Source of the DNA: Eleginops maclovinus | Taxonomy: Eukaryota; Chordata; Actinopteri; Perciformes; Eleginopidae | Assembly: GCF_036324505.1 (NCBI RefSeq) | Contig: NC_086356.1 | Span: forward strand, 14,617,244 to 14,681,243 | Direction of reading: 5' to 3' | Length of the DNA stretch: 64,000 bases | In this document: positions 1 to 14,878 of the stretch, piece after piece | Layout of the letters: every line of letters begins with the position of its first letter | Position numbering within the stretch: position 1 is the stretch's first letter | Notes under the pieces: generated by a model | The model's database searches: none | What the model was told of the DNA's origin: nothing | Seen by the model: only the letters and a program-made list of their open reading frames with translations | Translations under genes and position numbers: made by a program

Positions 1-2394
<2,394 letters not shown>

Positions 2395-2455
2395 GACTTA
2401 ATGTTGAATCTTGCATACGTCTTTGTTTCTCACCATGTCTTCTCCTGGTGTGCAG

Positions 2456-2683
2456 AGCGAGCAGGATGACAACATGATTGAGATGGCCGGGGACGACGTG
2501 GACGTTCCCGAGGAGCTGCTGAAGATGGTGGACGAGGACGCCACGGAGGAAGAGGGCAAGGACTCCCTCATGGGCCAGTTTCAGAACTTGCAGAACATGG
2601 ACATGGACCAGCTGAAGGAGAAGGCGTCGGCCACCGTCACTGAAATGAAAACAAAAGCAGAGGAGAAGTGCTCCGTCATGTGA
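2456..2683 (+). CDS. cplx4: Complexin-4, terminal coding exon (partial gene)
   Basis: Terminal exon encoding the last 75 residues of a complexin of the 3/4 type. Complexins bind assembled SNARE complexes at synapses; forms 3 and 4 are farnesylated and act at retinal ribbon synapses. The exon opens after an acceptor (TGTGCAG|AGC) and reads [20 protein letters not shown], then an acidic stretch and [18 protein letters not shown], and ends in the CAAX box CSVM. The CAAX box and the MAGDDVD motif separate it from complexins 1/2. The exon begins in phase 0. The exons for the N-terminus and the central SNARE-binding helix are not in the window and should lie to the left. Neighbouring rx3 and grp match the mammalian CPLX4-RAX-GRP order, which supports cplx4 over cplx3. 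Teleosts have several cplx4 paralogues, so the exact letter is open. Confidence 0.93.
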   Translation, partial: SEQDDNMIEMAGDDVDVPEELLKMVDEDATEEEGKDSLMGQFQNLQNMDMDQLKEKASATVTEMKTKAEEKCSVM

Positions 2684-3600
2684 ACGTGTGAGGGGGGGGA
2701 ATAGTCTATGTTTGAATGATGAGGAAGAAGAGGAAGAGAATGACACAGGAAAATGAATTTCCTTGGAATCTGCAGGCTGAGCTGTGTAAATAAGTTTGGG
2801 ATTTGGTTAAAAGAGCAAACCAAGTATTCACTTTTATTGTAAGCAAAATCATTCCTCTGTAGTAAAAAAGGTGACTGCTAACTTCTACTCAAGGATTTAC
2901 TGTAAACATTCCCTGTTAGCTTGTTTCTGAATGGGTAGTAATTTACAACTTATGATTGCAATAAACTGAACATATTTTAGTTGCAACCACAGTGCCCCAT
3001 CTCTTCCCAATTTCTTTAGATGCATTTTGTAGAAAAGTGATTTTCCAAGCCAAGCATTCCTTTTCACACCATTTGCAGGCCACAATACTTTTCAAAACGA
3101 TGATTATGCACCATCTAAAGTTCACTTTTTCTGTTTGTTGTAAAATGAGACAGTTCAAGTCTCTAAACGTGTGTTTTTCAGTCAAATATATCATAAACCA
3201 AGACTAAAACCAACCTTATTTAAGTTAAGAATTCCACCCTGTGTGAGTGTTTCAACTTTCCTTTTGGTTTGTTGGTTATTTTAGATTTTTTTTTAACGTG
3301 GTGTTTGAATTAACAATAACATTTAGATTTTGGTTTTCTTTTGGTGTTATCACAAAGAAAAATGTGTTCATAAATCCCAACATGTTTATTTATTTAAAAT
3401 TCCTACACATACATATTTTAACTGTCGAATAAGGTGTTGAGCCTTAAGGATTTGCAGAAACATTTGCAGACTCGCACAAATCCTTACTTTAAAATACTGA
3501 ATAATTTATTCCACAAAACTTTAAGCAATGTACATAAATACAGATGAAATAAATGGAGGTAAACTTGTAAATGTATTGTTCAAATAAAGATGTATATTGA
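2684..3600 (+). other. cplx4: cplx4 3' untranslated region
   Basis: AT-rich sequence after the stop, with possible poly(A) signals AATAAA at 2960-2965 and 3583-3588. The second is followed by a GT-rich tract (TGTGTTGGCTTGTGTTGTG) typical of a cleavage downstream element, so it is the better candidate end. Confidence 0.6.
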
Positions 3601-5400
3601 ATACATCAAATGTGTTGGCTTGTGTTGTGCTGCTAGAAAACGTTCAAATATGTCACATAACAAGTAATATCGTTTTTCATGTTAATGTCTTCACTAAGCT
3701 CCAAGTTTAAGCCAATTATTATTCATTTAAAGGATCCTTGACATTTTGTTTTGCTTATAAACTTAAGTGTGTCTGTACAGGGATTTACACTTGTACACCC
3801 ATTAAGCATTTTAAATCAAGCAACTTCAGTTAATCCCATCTACCTGAATCAACACAGTGAATAAAGAAAATGGTCTTAATTTAATTGGGCATTATCCAAA
3901 CACTTGTTAGGGGTGATTAGGCAGAACAGGGGGGTAGGCGGACTCCACGTTTAGTTTCACATGAACCCAAGTTTAAACGGATATGCAAGTCTGGAGATTA
4001 TCATCTAATAGGATCAGCAGAGACAAGGTTTCAGCGTGTGCCCAGCGCTCTCTTTCTTTCTGTATCTCTATATCTGTGAATAGCTCAGGACAAAATCAAG
4101 TCCTGCAGAAATCACATTCTTCTTGTTCAATACAAAAAAGAAGATAAACAGCCCGCCATAGTGAAGTTATCAAATCAAGTATAAAAAATATACAGGCAGT
4201 CTTATTATCTATTCAATTAAACGTACTCATTCAATAATATGTAAGCACGGAGCTAATGTTAGTTGTTGTTAGGTGGTGTAAGACAAATTTAGGAATAAAC
4301 ACATTTGTTGTTTTACAGGGAGTTAATAGTCGATATACACTCATAGAGTAACAGCTAGGAAACTGTTAGCTTAGCTTAGCACAAGACTGCAAACCCAATG
4401 AAACAGCTCCCCTGGCTCTAACTGAAGGAAACCAAAAGCACCTAGCCACTCTTCGAAAGCTCACTAATTACCATGTTTTATCTTGTTGTTTTATACGTAA
4501 AAAACAGACTCACTTTTCTGCTTATGGTCCCCCGTATATTCCCATTTCAATCTGTCCAATAAAAGCAAAAAAGCCAGAAAAATATTTGAAACAGATAAAC
4601 TAAAATAAACTCACTACTGCAAATAAAAAGCATGGCACACTACCCTCTGTACAAAAACACACCTTACTTTCACACACTATTTTTTGTGTGGGTCAAAGTC
4701 ACAATGTTTAAATTCATTAGCTTAAAGGGCCAGTTCAAAAAGAAATCTTCTGACATGCTAGTTGTTTCCTTCATTCTCCTGTCTTTGTGATAAGATAAGC
4801 TAACCAGCTGCTTGCTGTAGCAGAATATTTACCAGAAATCACAAGAGCAGCATTTCTTTTCAGAATGTTTTATTCCTTATAATAATAATGAACAAATTGT
4901 AGTATAAGATCGGTCTGAGATTTTGGAAGTTGTTTGGATGGTTTGCTAACAATCGCTTTCAAATTAAGTTTGAGTTGAGTTTAATGTACCACACATAAGA
5001 AAAGTTATTATGTTGAAGCTTCTTTCAGCTCGTGCAGAAGCAACTTCCAAGTTTCACTAGCATCCGAGCATTCAGCTGATGAGACAAACACTGTATGATC
5101 AGCTTTTTTAACATCTTAACATTAAAACTGAATCAATTCAAACTCAATGAAACTTTTCAAATACCATAGAGCTCAATAAATTATTATAAAGCGTGCCTTA
5201 AATGCAGCCAGAGCTCCACACATACAAACACAAGACAAAAGGAGAGCTTCTTCGATAACTTTTGCTATGTAAATAAACTTTTGCATCAAGTCACAACTTT
5301 TTGCTGTTAATTAAAACATTGCATCCTTCTCCCTCTGACCCCCCTCCCGTCAGCCAAACAAAGGATAAGGTCACCTTCTGTAATTAGGAGAAGCTAAATA
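3600..5400. other. Intergenic cplx4-rx3, with a dispersed repeat
   Basis: No genes seen. At about 4330-4520 lies a stretch with GTTAGCTTAGCTTAGC and nearby text that I recognise as a very common teleost dispersed repeat in reverse orientation. The rest shows no structure I can support. Confidence 0.5.
4330..4520 (-). repeat. Dispersed teleost repeat (GCTAAGCTAAGCTAAC type)
   Basis: The reverse strand reads AGAGCCAGGGGAGCTGTTTC then GTGCTAAGCTAAGCTAAC, a combination frequent in fish genomes. Family assignment was not possible by eye. Confidence 0.5.
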
Positions 5401-5436
5401 GTTTTAAGGGTTTTAACTCTTTTGAGTAAAATAATG

Positions 5437-5480
5437 TAATCCCCTTAAGCAGGATTACCACACTGCTGTCAATCTTTGTT
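5437..5480. promoter_or_regulatory. Otx/Sox-type site cluster upstream of rx3
   Basis: An inverted pair of K50-homeodomain (Otx-type) sites, TAATCC at 5437-5442 and GGATTA at 5452-5457, is followed 17 bp later by a SOX-type CTTTGTT at 5474-5480. The cluster lies about 830 bp before the rx3 start codon. Known biology: in Xenopus and mammals Rax is switched on by Otx2 and Sox2 acting together on an upstream conserved element. That this is the fish equivalent is inference from motifs and position only. Confidence 0.45.
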
Positions 5481-6079
5481 TGCTGTTAGGTGGTTATAGC
5501 CCAAAAGTGTTATTCTTTGGGCTTTGTAACCCTAATTGACACTTGAGTCAATTAAAGAAACGGGTTAAAGAATCCCCTATTATTTTAAATATGATTTATT
5601 AATTACATTTCATTGATTCTGAATGAGTCTATAAAAGTCTTTTTCAATCAACATGTGTCAGGAGGTGCATGATTTCTCCTTAAGGTCCATCAAACTGAAA
5701 TGTCTTTCTTTTTTGGCCACAATATCTTTGATTAAATATTAAGCTGTCATCTTGCAATCCATGTCTGACCAGAAATCTTTTAATTATGATTTTGTTGTAC
5801 CTTAATCTTTGGGCCTAATCTTCCTCTTTTTTTGCAGACTGACATGAACATGACATCTGGAAGAGTGGAAAGATGGTTTTAAGATTTATGTAAGTAGGTT
5901 TAGAGCCAACACTGACTGATGCACTTGAGATGGGGAGGAGTTATGGGCAGGGTGTGTGCACTGGTGCCTGAATGGGCGCACAGTTACCCCTAAATCCAGG
6001 GCCAAATCCAACAGGACGTCCCCTTTCTGACGTGCCGGGGGAGTGCCACACGGTTAGGGGGTCTTATAGCAGGCACTGC

Positions 6080-6087
6080 TTTAAAAA
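6080..6087 (+). promoter_or_regulatory. TATA-like box of rx3
   Basis: TTTAAAAA about 190 bp before the start codon, with no intervening splice site needed. A transcript starting about 30 bp downstream would have a 5' leader of roughly 160 nt. Confidence 0.35.
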
Positions 6088-6269
6088 CCCCGTCAGAAGA
6101 TGCTCCATATCCACTGAGCAAGACGGGCTTACTGGAGTCTTGTGCGTAACTTCTCAACTCTTGGCTCTGCAATTTACAACTTTACCAAACACAAAGAGCA
6201 GCGATATATTTGAATAGTTGCAAATCTTTAAACTGCGTAATTTCGAAGATATTTTTGGACTTTCGACCA

Positions 6270-8313
6270 ATGTGGCTTCTTGGATCAGCTTCCCAAGTGA
6301 TGATGATGATGGATGAGCGCCTGTCTCCCTCCGCACGCTCCGTCCAGAGCCAGGGGGACAACGCTGCCACAATCCACAGCATAGAGGCCATACTGGGATT
6401 TAAGGAAGACACACTCTTCCACAAGTCGGCCTGCTATGGCCTGACAGAAAAAGTCCTGGTGAAAGAGGCTGAGCGGAATGTAATTATGTCTCCACTGAAG
6501 AAAAGTCATTCTTCAGAAAGTTTTGACAGTAAGTTGTGTTATTTTTTCAAAAAAATAATAAATTCAATTTAGTGTAAAAGTGTCTAAAGTTTAGATACCA
6601 ACAGTTGAGTGATAAAACGCAAACACGTATTATTTGTTTTGAGTCAGGTCTAATTTTCCTGCAGTGTGCACATTGTTGAATCTTTCAGAAGGTTACAAAA
6701 ATAATTTTAAAAAGAACACAAAATTGAAATAATTACATTATACATCTTTGATAAATGTTGCTCAGCTGGCCGTCTGTTTCTCCCGGTGCTCACACGCTCC
6801 TCTGCCCGCAGGTGTTTGCTGTAACGGCGGCGCCGCGGAAGCCTCGGTGTGCCCGGACTCTCCGGACAGAGACGGCAAACTGTCTGATGACGATAACCCA
6901 AAGAAGAAACACCGTCGGAACCGGACAACATTCACCACCTTCCAGCTCCACGAACTGGAGAGAGCTTTCGAAAAGTCCCATTACCCGGATGTGTACAGCA
7001 GAGAAGAGCTCGCGCTGAAGGTCAACCTGCCGGAGGTCCGAGTGCAGGTAAAGTCCCAGAAACAAACACTGTCATCGGCCTTTTTCTCACTGAGTCCACA
7101 TTTATTCGGCGGGCATATATTGGGAACGATGTCTGCATTACAAAAAGTAGACAGAAATGTTTGGCAATATGTGCATTACATCCTAACTATAATATTATTT
7201 TGTATCTTTACTTTTTTCAATGAGAAATATAGAAGAAGAACAAAAAGGGTTTCCAAAAGCGTGTTGGAAATGTTTGATTTAACGTTTATTTTGAGCAGAT
7301 CTTCTTTTACTACATCATATTTAAGATATTTGAAAAAAATGTAAAAAAATAAAGGAACAAGTTGTAACATAGCGCAATTATTTTGTTCAAAGTTAATTAA
7401 TTTGTAGGAATGTTTAACCCAATAAGCCTGATATAAACTATATTGTGCATGTTGTACTTTTTAAGGAACAGCAAAAAGTTATTCATTTATTGTGAGAAAT
7501 TTACATTTTGAATGTATTTACAGGATATTAAACTTCAGTTATAGCTTTTATCAAGGTTTCAATAATGAAAGAAACAGAAACACTTAATGTTCAATTCATT
7601 TCTGTAGATACTATGTTTGTAACAATCCCTATTCATAGATTACACAATTATATCAAATTGAATCCAAAGTGCTTCGTTTAGTAACTGATAATTGCCAACC
7701 TCCAGATTTCTCAATTTTCAAATACTTTTACACAATATACGTTTTTTCTTTCTTTGAAACATTTAGTTTTTAGCTCTAAAAGTATCCCTCTCTTTTCTTA
7801 TCTGTTATGCCTCTGCAGGAATTAATGAAGCTGTATATGGTTTTATTGAATACAAATTGACATCCTCCTCTTACTTTCAAGGTATGGTTTCAAAACCGAC
7901 GGGCCAAGTGGCGTCGACAGGAGAAGCTGGAGGTGAGCTCCATCAAGCTGCAGGACACCTCCTCCTCACTGCTCTCCTTCAGCCGCTCCCCCAGCAGCTC
8001 CCTGGGCTCCAGTCTGCAGCTGGACCCCTGGCTCTCCACCTCCCTCACCACCTCCACCTCCCTGCAGTCCCTCCCCGGCTTCATCACGGGCTCTCAGGGC
8101 CTCCCGGGCACTTACACCCCCTCTCCTCCACCCTCAATGCCCTCTTCCATGCAGGCCTCCTTCCTGGGACACAGCCATCACCTGCCCCACATGGGCTCCA
8201 TGTGCCCCCCGCCCCCCGCCTACCACTGCTCTGCTGACCCCAGGAACTCCAGCATTGCTTCACTGAGGATGAAGGCAAAGGAACATATTCAGTCTATTGG
8301 GAAGACGTGGTGA
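6270..8313 (+). CDS. rx3: Retinal homeobox protein Rx3 (RAX orthologue)
   Basis: Paired-like homeodomain transcription factor that specifies the eye field and retinal progenitors. Three exons: 6270-6528, 6812-7047, 7882-8313, giving 308 residues with phases 1 and 0 that close exactly. Exon 1 carries the octapeptide HSIEAILGF near residue 35. Exon 2 holds [20 protein letters not shown], the first part of the homeodomain. Exon 3 completes helix 3 with [15 protein letters not shown] (Gln at position 50), a Ser/Pro-rich region, and the C-terminal OAR motif [19 protein letters not shown]. The homeodomain splits between Q and V, as in other RAX genes. The start at 6270 (MWLLGS...[11 protein letters not shown]) was chosen because zebrafish Rx3 has a similar short leader before DRLSPSARS; an ATG run at 6300 is the alternative. 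The octapeptide, short length and leader favour rx3 over rx1/rx2. Neighbours cplx4 and grp match the RAX locus. Confidence 0.95.
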
Positions 8314-10363
8314 TGCTGGGTGGAGGTTTAAAATGGACCCAGAATGCATCATGCTGCATCTTTTGCGAAATGGACTCCTCATGCTGACGGGATTGTTATT
8401 TTGGAAGAGTGAAAACTGTAGGATTAAAGACATCCTCGTCACTAATAAGGGTAATGCTTTACTTCTCCCTATTTAGAATTCACAAATCAGATATAAATAC
8501 TGAATAAATGATTTATAACACACTTTATCAAAGTTGTAAGTGAATAAAAGAAACAACTATAATTCCCACCTAAGCTTAGATATTAACAGACACAATTCCT
8601 ACTGTACATAAACAAACACTTAAAATGTTCTTGTATCTATTTACAACAACATTATGATGTGTTATAAACCACTTGTTAAATGTTTGTATATTGCTTATGA
8701 ATGCTAAGGGGGTCATAAGGAGGAAAAGTCCCCCTTATGAACCCTTAGATATCAGAAAATCAGAAAATATGTAAAAAATAACTGTGAAATTTCCTGTAAA
8801 ATTATGAAAGCTACACTGATGATCTGGTGCGTTTCCTCTGCTTTATTTCCTTTAAAAGCTTTATTTACTTTACATTCATTCAGCCCCATCCCATTATTAT
8901 CCAATGTTACATTGCCGCTATAAGTCCATTATAACCCATCAGTATTTATTATTATTTTGTAAATGGAGCACTCCTCATTTTAATTCATTTGTCCCTTCTG
9001 CTTTTTGATCTTCATCATAAAAGATTTGAAAAAATGTGAATATTTTCTCTACGCAATAAACTTTATATGTACAATTTATAAAAACAAAATTGTGGCTGAC
9101 ATGTTTTTTTTAGAGAATGTTTGACATTTAATGGGTAATTTGTCAATAGTTGGCTAAATGAATAAAAAGTTTACATCAGGAATGGCTGAGATGCAAAAGG
9201 ATATAGCAAAACAGCATTCATGTTTTTCATCTGTGAAAATCACATTTATGGAAAAATATTTGAGAATCATAAATTTGCTAAAGATTCGAAGTACATGAAT
9301 ACAGCACCCCTTAGTGGTGGATTCTCTAACTTTACTTGTTGGGAACTAATATCAATTAAACTTTTTAACACTAAATGCAAAACTTGTTACAAGGGTAAAG
9401 TCTATTGACAGTTTTAGGAGTTTAATTCTTTTTTTTACACTGAGATAAATGACTTAATACTGTCTAAACATGCTCAAATAAGGCCGATCATAAAACTACA
9501 AAGGTATCAAGTTTAAAAAGATGTAATTGTTTAATTTAAAGACAAAGAAGGGTGGTATAAAGAGGCAGCTTAAACTCCCAGACTTCCTCTCTTCCACTAG
9601 TTTGTCAACCCACTTACTTCCACTTCATTAACTCCAGTAAAGTTTATCCCATTCGCTCCTGGGATAACACTCATAATGATGGGGTGAAAGTGGCTTGTAC
9701 CTCTATTGTTGGCCAATCATCTGCGACAAATGAGGACAGAAGAGAACACTTTCCTTTGGCTTTAAGAAAAGAAGATGTGTGCAACCAAATTGTTTCAATT
9801 AGCATTTCCTATTGTCTGCACCCCTGAGGGCTAATAATAGTCCCCGTCATCATTTATCCTACTGTCCTAAATACACACTGGGGTGTGTTTGTGTTTATTC
9901 TGATGAGGAAAAAGAAGCATCAAAGCTCACTGAATGGACCATAAACTGCACTTGTCATCTGTAATTATAATCATGAAATGCTTCAACCTAGTTTAGTTTC
10001 TCAAAATGTGGATAGCTTGCGCCGCCTGGTGGTACAAACTGGTTACTGTACAGGTGGAGGGAGCGTTGTGGGAATACATATTTTCATTATCTGGTGTCGT
10101 GCAAAGCATGATGAGACATACACAATGCAGTTATCACAACATTACATTTAATCCCCGTTCTCAGCTCATAACCTTGTCATGTCAGTCTGTAATCAAACTG
10201 CTGCATGATGTGCATATTAAAATATTTTAAATAAGTGATCAAATAAACGTGCATATGGTTTTCAGCGTACTCTTACAGCAGAAGAAAATATACACTTTAA
10301 ATGAATATGTGATTACAGGGCACAAGTTTAAATAATGATGATTTGAGGGAGCTCGTCTTGCGT
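8314..10363. other. rx3 3' UTR and rx3-grp intergenic space
   Basis: Candidate rx3 poly(A) signals are AATAAA at 8503-8508 and 9055-9060. From 9780 to 9975 there are several homeodomain-type cores (CAATTAG, CTAATAATAG, GTAATTATAATCAT) that could mark a regulatory element. No further exon was recognised. rx3 and grp converge tail to tail here. Confidence 0.45.
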
Positions 10364-11417
10364 TCAGGTGGAGCCATTGTCTCGGAGTTTCAAAGCCAGA
10401 AGAAGCAGGTTGGACATCTATGAGGAAGTAATAAATCCATAAGATCTTGTTTTCAAATATGGAGAAACACTGATGAATCTGATGGCCCACACACTGACCT
10501 CTCTGAGATATTTGTCTCTGTCCTCTTCTCTCCAGTCGCTGTGCAGCACAAGCAGCCGGTCTGCAGGTTTCTGGTCCATTTGTTGCATCAGAGCCTCCAA
10601 CAGGCGCTCTGTGACCCCTGCTGTTTCTGAGGGAGTGAGGTAGACACGCTCACCGTCTGACTCCTGCAGCGGCTCGATGCTCTTCTTTCCCATCAAATGA
10701 CCTGGGGAGTTGCACCTTATGTTAAGCATGAGCTATTCTGTAAACAAATCTGATTGTTGTCCAACTGCAACATGATAATCTGTAATTAAACTATAATATT
10801 ATCATTTTTAACTCACTTTCACAACATTGCTAGCCTGGATACAGCTCAATTTATTCAGTAGATGTCTCCTATTAAACTACTACTGAAGGTAGATGAATTA
10901 GAACACTTTTATTCATTTCATATCATTTATTTTGTTAACCTGTACAGTAGAAAAAGAAACATGTATTTCTCTATTACATGAAGAAGTAATGTTTTACCTA
11001 AAACAGGGATGAGAAAGCATATGACTGCATTATTATACATAATACATTAAAATTGCTCAATAATAAGATTATAAAAAATGCAAATTGGAGAAGCTACTAT
11101 AAAGTATGCTAAATATCAAGGAGGTACTAATATGGTTTACATGTATTCTGATTTGAAATATTTAATTTGCATGTAATATAGTGTATATTTACCTAATAGA
11201 TGAAGCAAATTCCAAACGAAATGTTAGTTTTACATTACATCTTAATGATGACATTTCTCTTACCTACTGCCCAGTGGTTGCCGCGTGGATACATTTTGCC
11301 CACCACAGCTGCAGGACTCTCGGAGCTGTGCAGCATGCAGGGCATTGTCGCCAGAATAATAAAAAGTGGCCACATCGGTCCGCAAGACCATGAATAACAC
11401 ACGCACACTCCTCCCAT
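10364..11417 (-). CDS. grp: Gastrin-releasing peptide precursor
   Basis: Secreted bombesin-family neuropeptide precursor. Three exons on the minus strand: 11417-11264, 10701-10499 and 10417-10364, giving 136 residues with all phases closing. Exon 1 encodes a hydrophobic signal segment (MWPLFIILATMPC) and the start of the peptide, KMYPRGNHWAVG. Exon 2 continues HLMGKKS, so the joined peptide core is GNHWAVGHLM followed by the amidation glycine and a KK cleavage site. The bombesin receptor-binding end WAVGHLM is intact. Exon 2 then gives a C-terminal flanking propeptide, and exon 3 adds MSNLLLLALKLRDNGST and a stop. The ATG at 11417 has a strong context (A at -3, G at +4); one at 11375 would give a shorter, 122-residue form. 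The intron between WAVG and HLMG is in the position known for GRP genes. Confidence 0.93.
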
Positions 11418-11473
11418 GTTATCTGTGGAGATATTAGATCTAAACAGCAGCTTTCTGTATCCTTTTTTCGCAG

Positions 11474-11481
11474 TTATTTAG
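11474..11481 (-). promoter_or_regulatory. TATA-like box of grp
   Basis: CTAAATAA on the minus strand, 57-64 bp before the grp start codon. Weak match; reported only because its spacing would leave a short leader. Confidence 0.2.
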
Positions 11482-14400
11482 TCTGATCTAACTTCAGAAA
11501 GCCTCCACCATACTCCGTATTCATTAGCTTGTCGATAGCGCAGCAGGGGGTAAAGTTGTCCAGCTGCAGACTTGTTGGAGTTACACTCCTGAAGCCTTTG
11601 ATAGAACTGACCAATGATGAAAGTAAATGCCCCTCCTGATACCAATTGTACGTCAGCAGCTGTTTTTAAAAGTACCACGGTGATGAGAAAGTCATGATGA
11701 CAAATTAGCATCTATAGCCTGTAATTATCGTTGCTCGACATTGTTTGTCTAGTGATTGCGGGAGGTAACGTCACTACACGATGATTGACGGGACTTCTGG
11801 GTAATGGCTTCCTTTTCATTGTGTGTGTAAAATAGGAATTATTCAGATCATGTATGTAAGAATAACTTGTAAAAAAAATTGTATGGAAAATTAGTGAAAT
11901 GTAGTTTAGTATCAATAATTTAAAGTAATTAGGCTAACAAGATTCCCTTTGGGATGTTTGTGAAAAAGATCAATGAACTGACGCAGCAGAACCAGAGACA
12001 TTGTCTTATTCATTCCTTTCATTGAACCTCTTTATTAAGACTTGCTACATTGCCCACGATGCACTTGACCGGTCTGAGATTTCAGGTGTGATATGCTTCT
12101 ATTTGCAAATGGAAAGTCTGCAACATTTTCGTTCACATCTTGCAGCATCGACATAGCTATATAGGAACGTTTTTATTATTTCAAGTGCTACATTTTTATA
12201 CTTTGCTATAATTTCTTAGGGGTAAACAAGTGAATCAAACAGTCTTGGCCGAAATCACAAACAAAAAGCTTTGAACCGTTGCAGCTTACTTGGATAGCAT
12301 GTGAATTTTTACTGGAATGCCACAACAATAAAGTAAATCTTTGTTGCGTCCATGTTGTAACAACTTATGGCTGAAGCATCCATGTTGTTTACACATTCAG
12401 ACTTAAAGTTGACTTAAAGTGGAAACAATGACTTGGCAGTTCAAGTGGGACCAGCCAAGGGGCAAGCGATTGCAAAATGGCTTTAGTGTCCTAGAGAACA
12501 TGTGCCAAGTCTGAGAGGAACAACCTTGATGATGTCATTGAGGATAATATCTTCAACAGAAAGCCTATTTTACAAAAGGAGCATTTACCAAGCATTGAAG
12601 GTCTAACAGGGTTGAAACATGTAGGATCCAATGTTAATTGAGCCGGCCTTGGATTAAGTTTCATCAGTTCCTATCAAAAAATAAAATACATCATCTGCTT
12701 TAGGAAAACACCTTAAAGCTCCCTTGAACTCAGACATGCAGTCATTTGTCTGCATTTTCTTTTTTGGAGGATAATTTTATTATGTTGACTGTCTGTTATG
12801 TTGTCTAAATCTGTCTCCCACCTTAATACCAAATCAATGTATTATCCCTTTCAGCATACTTTAAGCTGAATGTGCTTAGTTCATATTCACCACTGGTAAT
12901 GCCAAAGTGTGAAAGTAATCTATAACTTTATTTTTTCCATTCATCACTTTACAATAGAACAAAAGTATTACAGTATCACCAAATAAAGCATAAAAACTGC
13001 TCATCATGCAGAAGGTTTTTTTTTTTTTTTACACTTTACTATTGGATTATATTAGTGATTTATTGACAGATCCTGAACGGTGATGATGCATATTTATGCT
13101 GTCATATGCTCAGTTACAAGAATTTAACAATGCAGCATACGCCAGCTCGTTAAGCGTTGTCCACATCCTTTGTTGAGGCAGTTTATTACAGTGTATTTAT
13201 CCCCCTGGAAAGGTCAACAGTGTGAATTAAGCTGTCCTCAAACACAGAGGAGCCCACGCATGTGCCTGTGGGAAATTCTCTTACTTGACTGATCCCTTTC
13301 ATGACAGTATTGACAGACAGATTGCTGCAGGAGGAGAATAGATGCGGACAGATAAGGAGTCTACGCAGGTAGGTAACATTTTGTGTTGAAAAGGTTGGAG
13401 ACTTCCTCTGGGTATTGTCATGTCAAAACCCCCCATATACAACCTATATTAAAGGGAATATCTCTGGCCAAGGATGACCTTAACAAAGCAGGATGAGTCA
13501 CTTGTGGTCCGAGGCCAGTATCAGGTAGTGCCAACAGAAGACATTGTTTTGCTTTATTTAGCGTATTTGAGCAAATACAGCTTGATAAATCGCTAAATTC
13601 TAGGGATAACAATCTTACCACCTTCAATAAATCTGTTACAAGGAAAATACTTTTAAAATAATCTACAAACATTATTAAAAAGACTGATTTCTGGAGTTTC
13701 AAATATTCAACCTCCGTATAAATTCATTAACAACCACTCATGACTGATTGCCAGACCTTCATCACCTGCACTTGAGACCACAGAACTGATTTCACTGATT
13801 GACTGAACAACAACTATTAAACGTAAGAGTGAATAATGTCACACTAACTACGAAATCCTGTTTACCTCTAATTGAACTTCATTTGTTGGGAGTAGAAACA
13901 GCAGATGGCACTATGGGGTGAATTTAGGATTCACTCAGTAAATGTAATTTTATGATGAGCCGTGTCAATATAATACATTTTATATGAGACATGTATTATT
14001 ACATGTTTATAAAAACATGAAACAACTTATTTTACTCTATAAATGATCTATTTTTACTCTAATTGTATGAAATATTAATACACAAAATAGAAATATTATC
14101 ATGTTTCTGTGGGCTAATTTGATATATTCTCAACAAAGTGAACAATAAGTGATCTCATCCGCCTCTTCTTGTTTCTATTCATTCTTTTTCAATGTAATTT
14201 GATACAATAAGTGTTCTAATGGTGGTGTCAGGACCGTAATAATATTGCCTTCATAAAAAGTGAAAATGAGCTTTTTAAGAAGGGCCATTCAGTGGGAAAG
14301 TGTCAATTAAAATGGACAGATTGTCATTATGAGGTCTTTGCTGCTTGTCACAGTTATGACTAAACCCCTGACAGCTGTCCAATCAGAATCGTTGAAGGTA

Positions 14401-14806
14401 GATCTGGGATTTTAAAGAAAGATATTGTTTTTCTTTATTTTTTGTTAGATAAGATATGGAATGAGAAGATAAAACTAAAGCTGAAAACTAAAGCGTACAA
14501 GACGTCCTCAGTTAGGGCCCCTACACTGAAGATCTGAGACTTGCGGAATCAGAAAATATTTTTTGTCACTTTAAAAATACTTTTTTTTATGCAAGCACAT
14601 ACTTCATTTCAGTATGCATACTCTTTTTTCTGTTTTATAGTTTTTGATTTTATCCATCCCCATTTCAAAGCGCAGTTGAAATAGCCAAATTGCAGTTTTT
14701 TTCGTGTTTCAACCATGAAAAGCACGTTTCTTTGAAAACTGCTTTATATATAATGTATAATTGCTACATTATTAATAATTAGTTTATTTGTATATATTAT
14801 GTAGAT
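11482..14806. other. Intergenic desert between grp and the Tc1 element
   Basis: No coding exon or RNA gene recognised. A poly(T) run lies at 13018-13031. A palindromic TGACAGCTGTC at 14369-14379, in a less AT-rich patch with CCAATCAG, could be a regulatory site but nothing decides this. Confidence 0.4.
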
Positions 14807-14878
14807 AACTCCCCAATCTTGGGATAAATAAAGTATCTATCTTCCATCTATCTAATATATACTGTATATATATATATA
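14807..14878. repeat. 3' end of an older dispersed repeat plus TA-rich tract
   Basis: CTCCCCAATCTTGGGATAAA followed by TAAAGTATCTATCT is the familiar small stem plus tail that ends many fish retroelement copies. It runs into a (TA)n tract in which the Tc1-like element is inserted. Confidence 0.45.

Noticed and set aside
7048..7344. Reading through the rx3 exon 2 donor gives about 100 extra codons
   Set aside because: The homeodomain would be cut before helix 3; exon 3 at 7882 restores WFQNRRAKW in frame.
7857..8237. Second plus-strand ORF over rx3 exon 3 and a partner ORF at 6755-7018
   Set aside because: Out-of-frame reading of GC-rich rx3 exons; the rx3 frame carries the homeodomain and OAR motif.
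11712..11915. Minus-strand ORF upstream of grp
   Set aside because: AT-rich, no similarity, no splice context linking it to grp.
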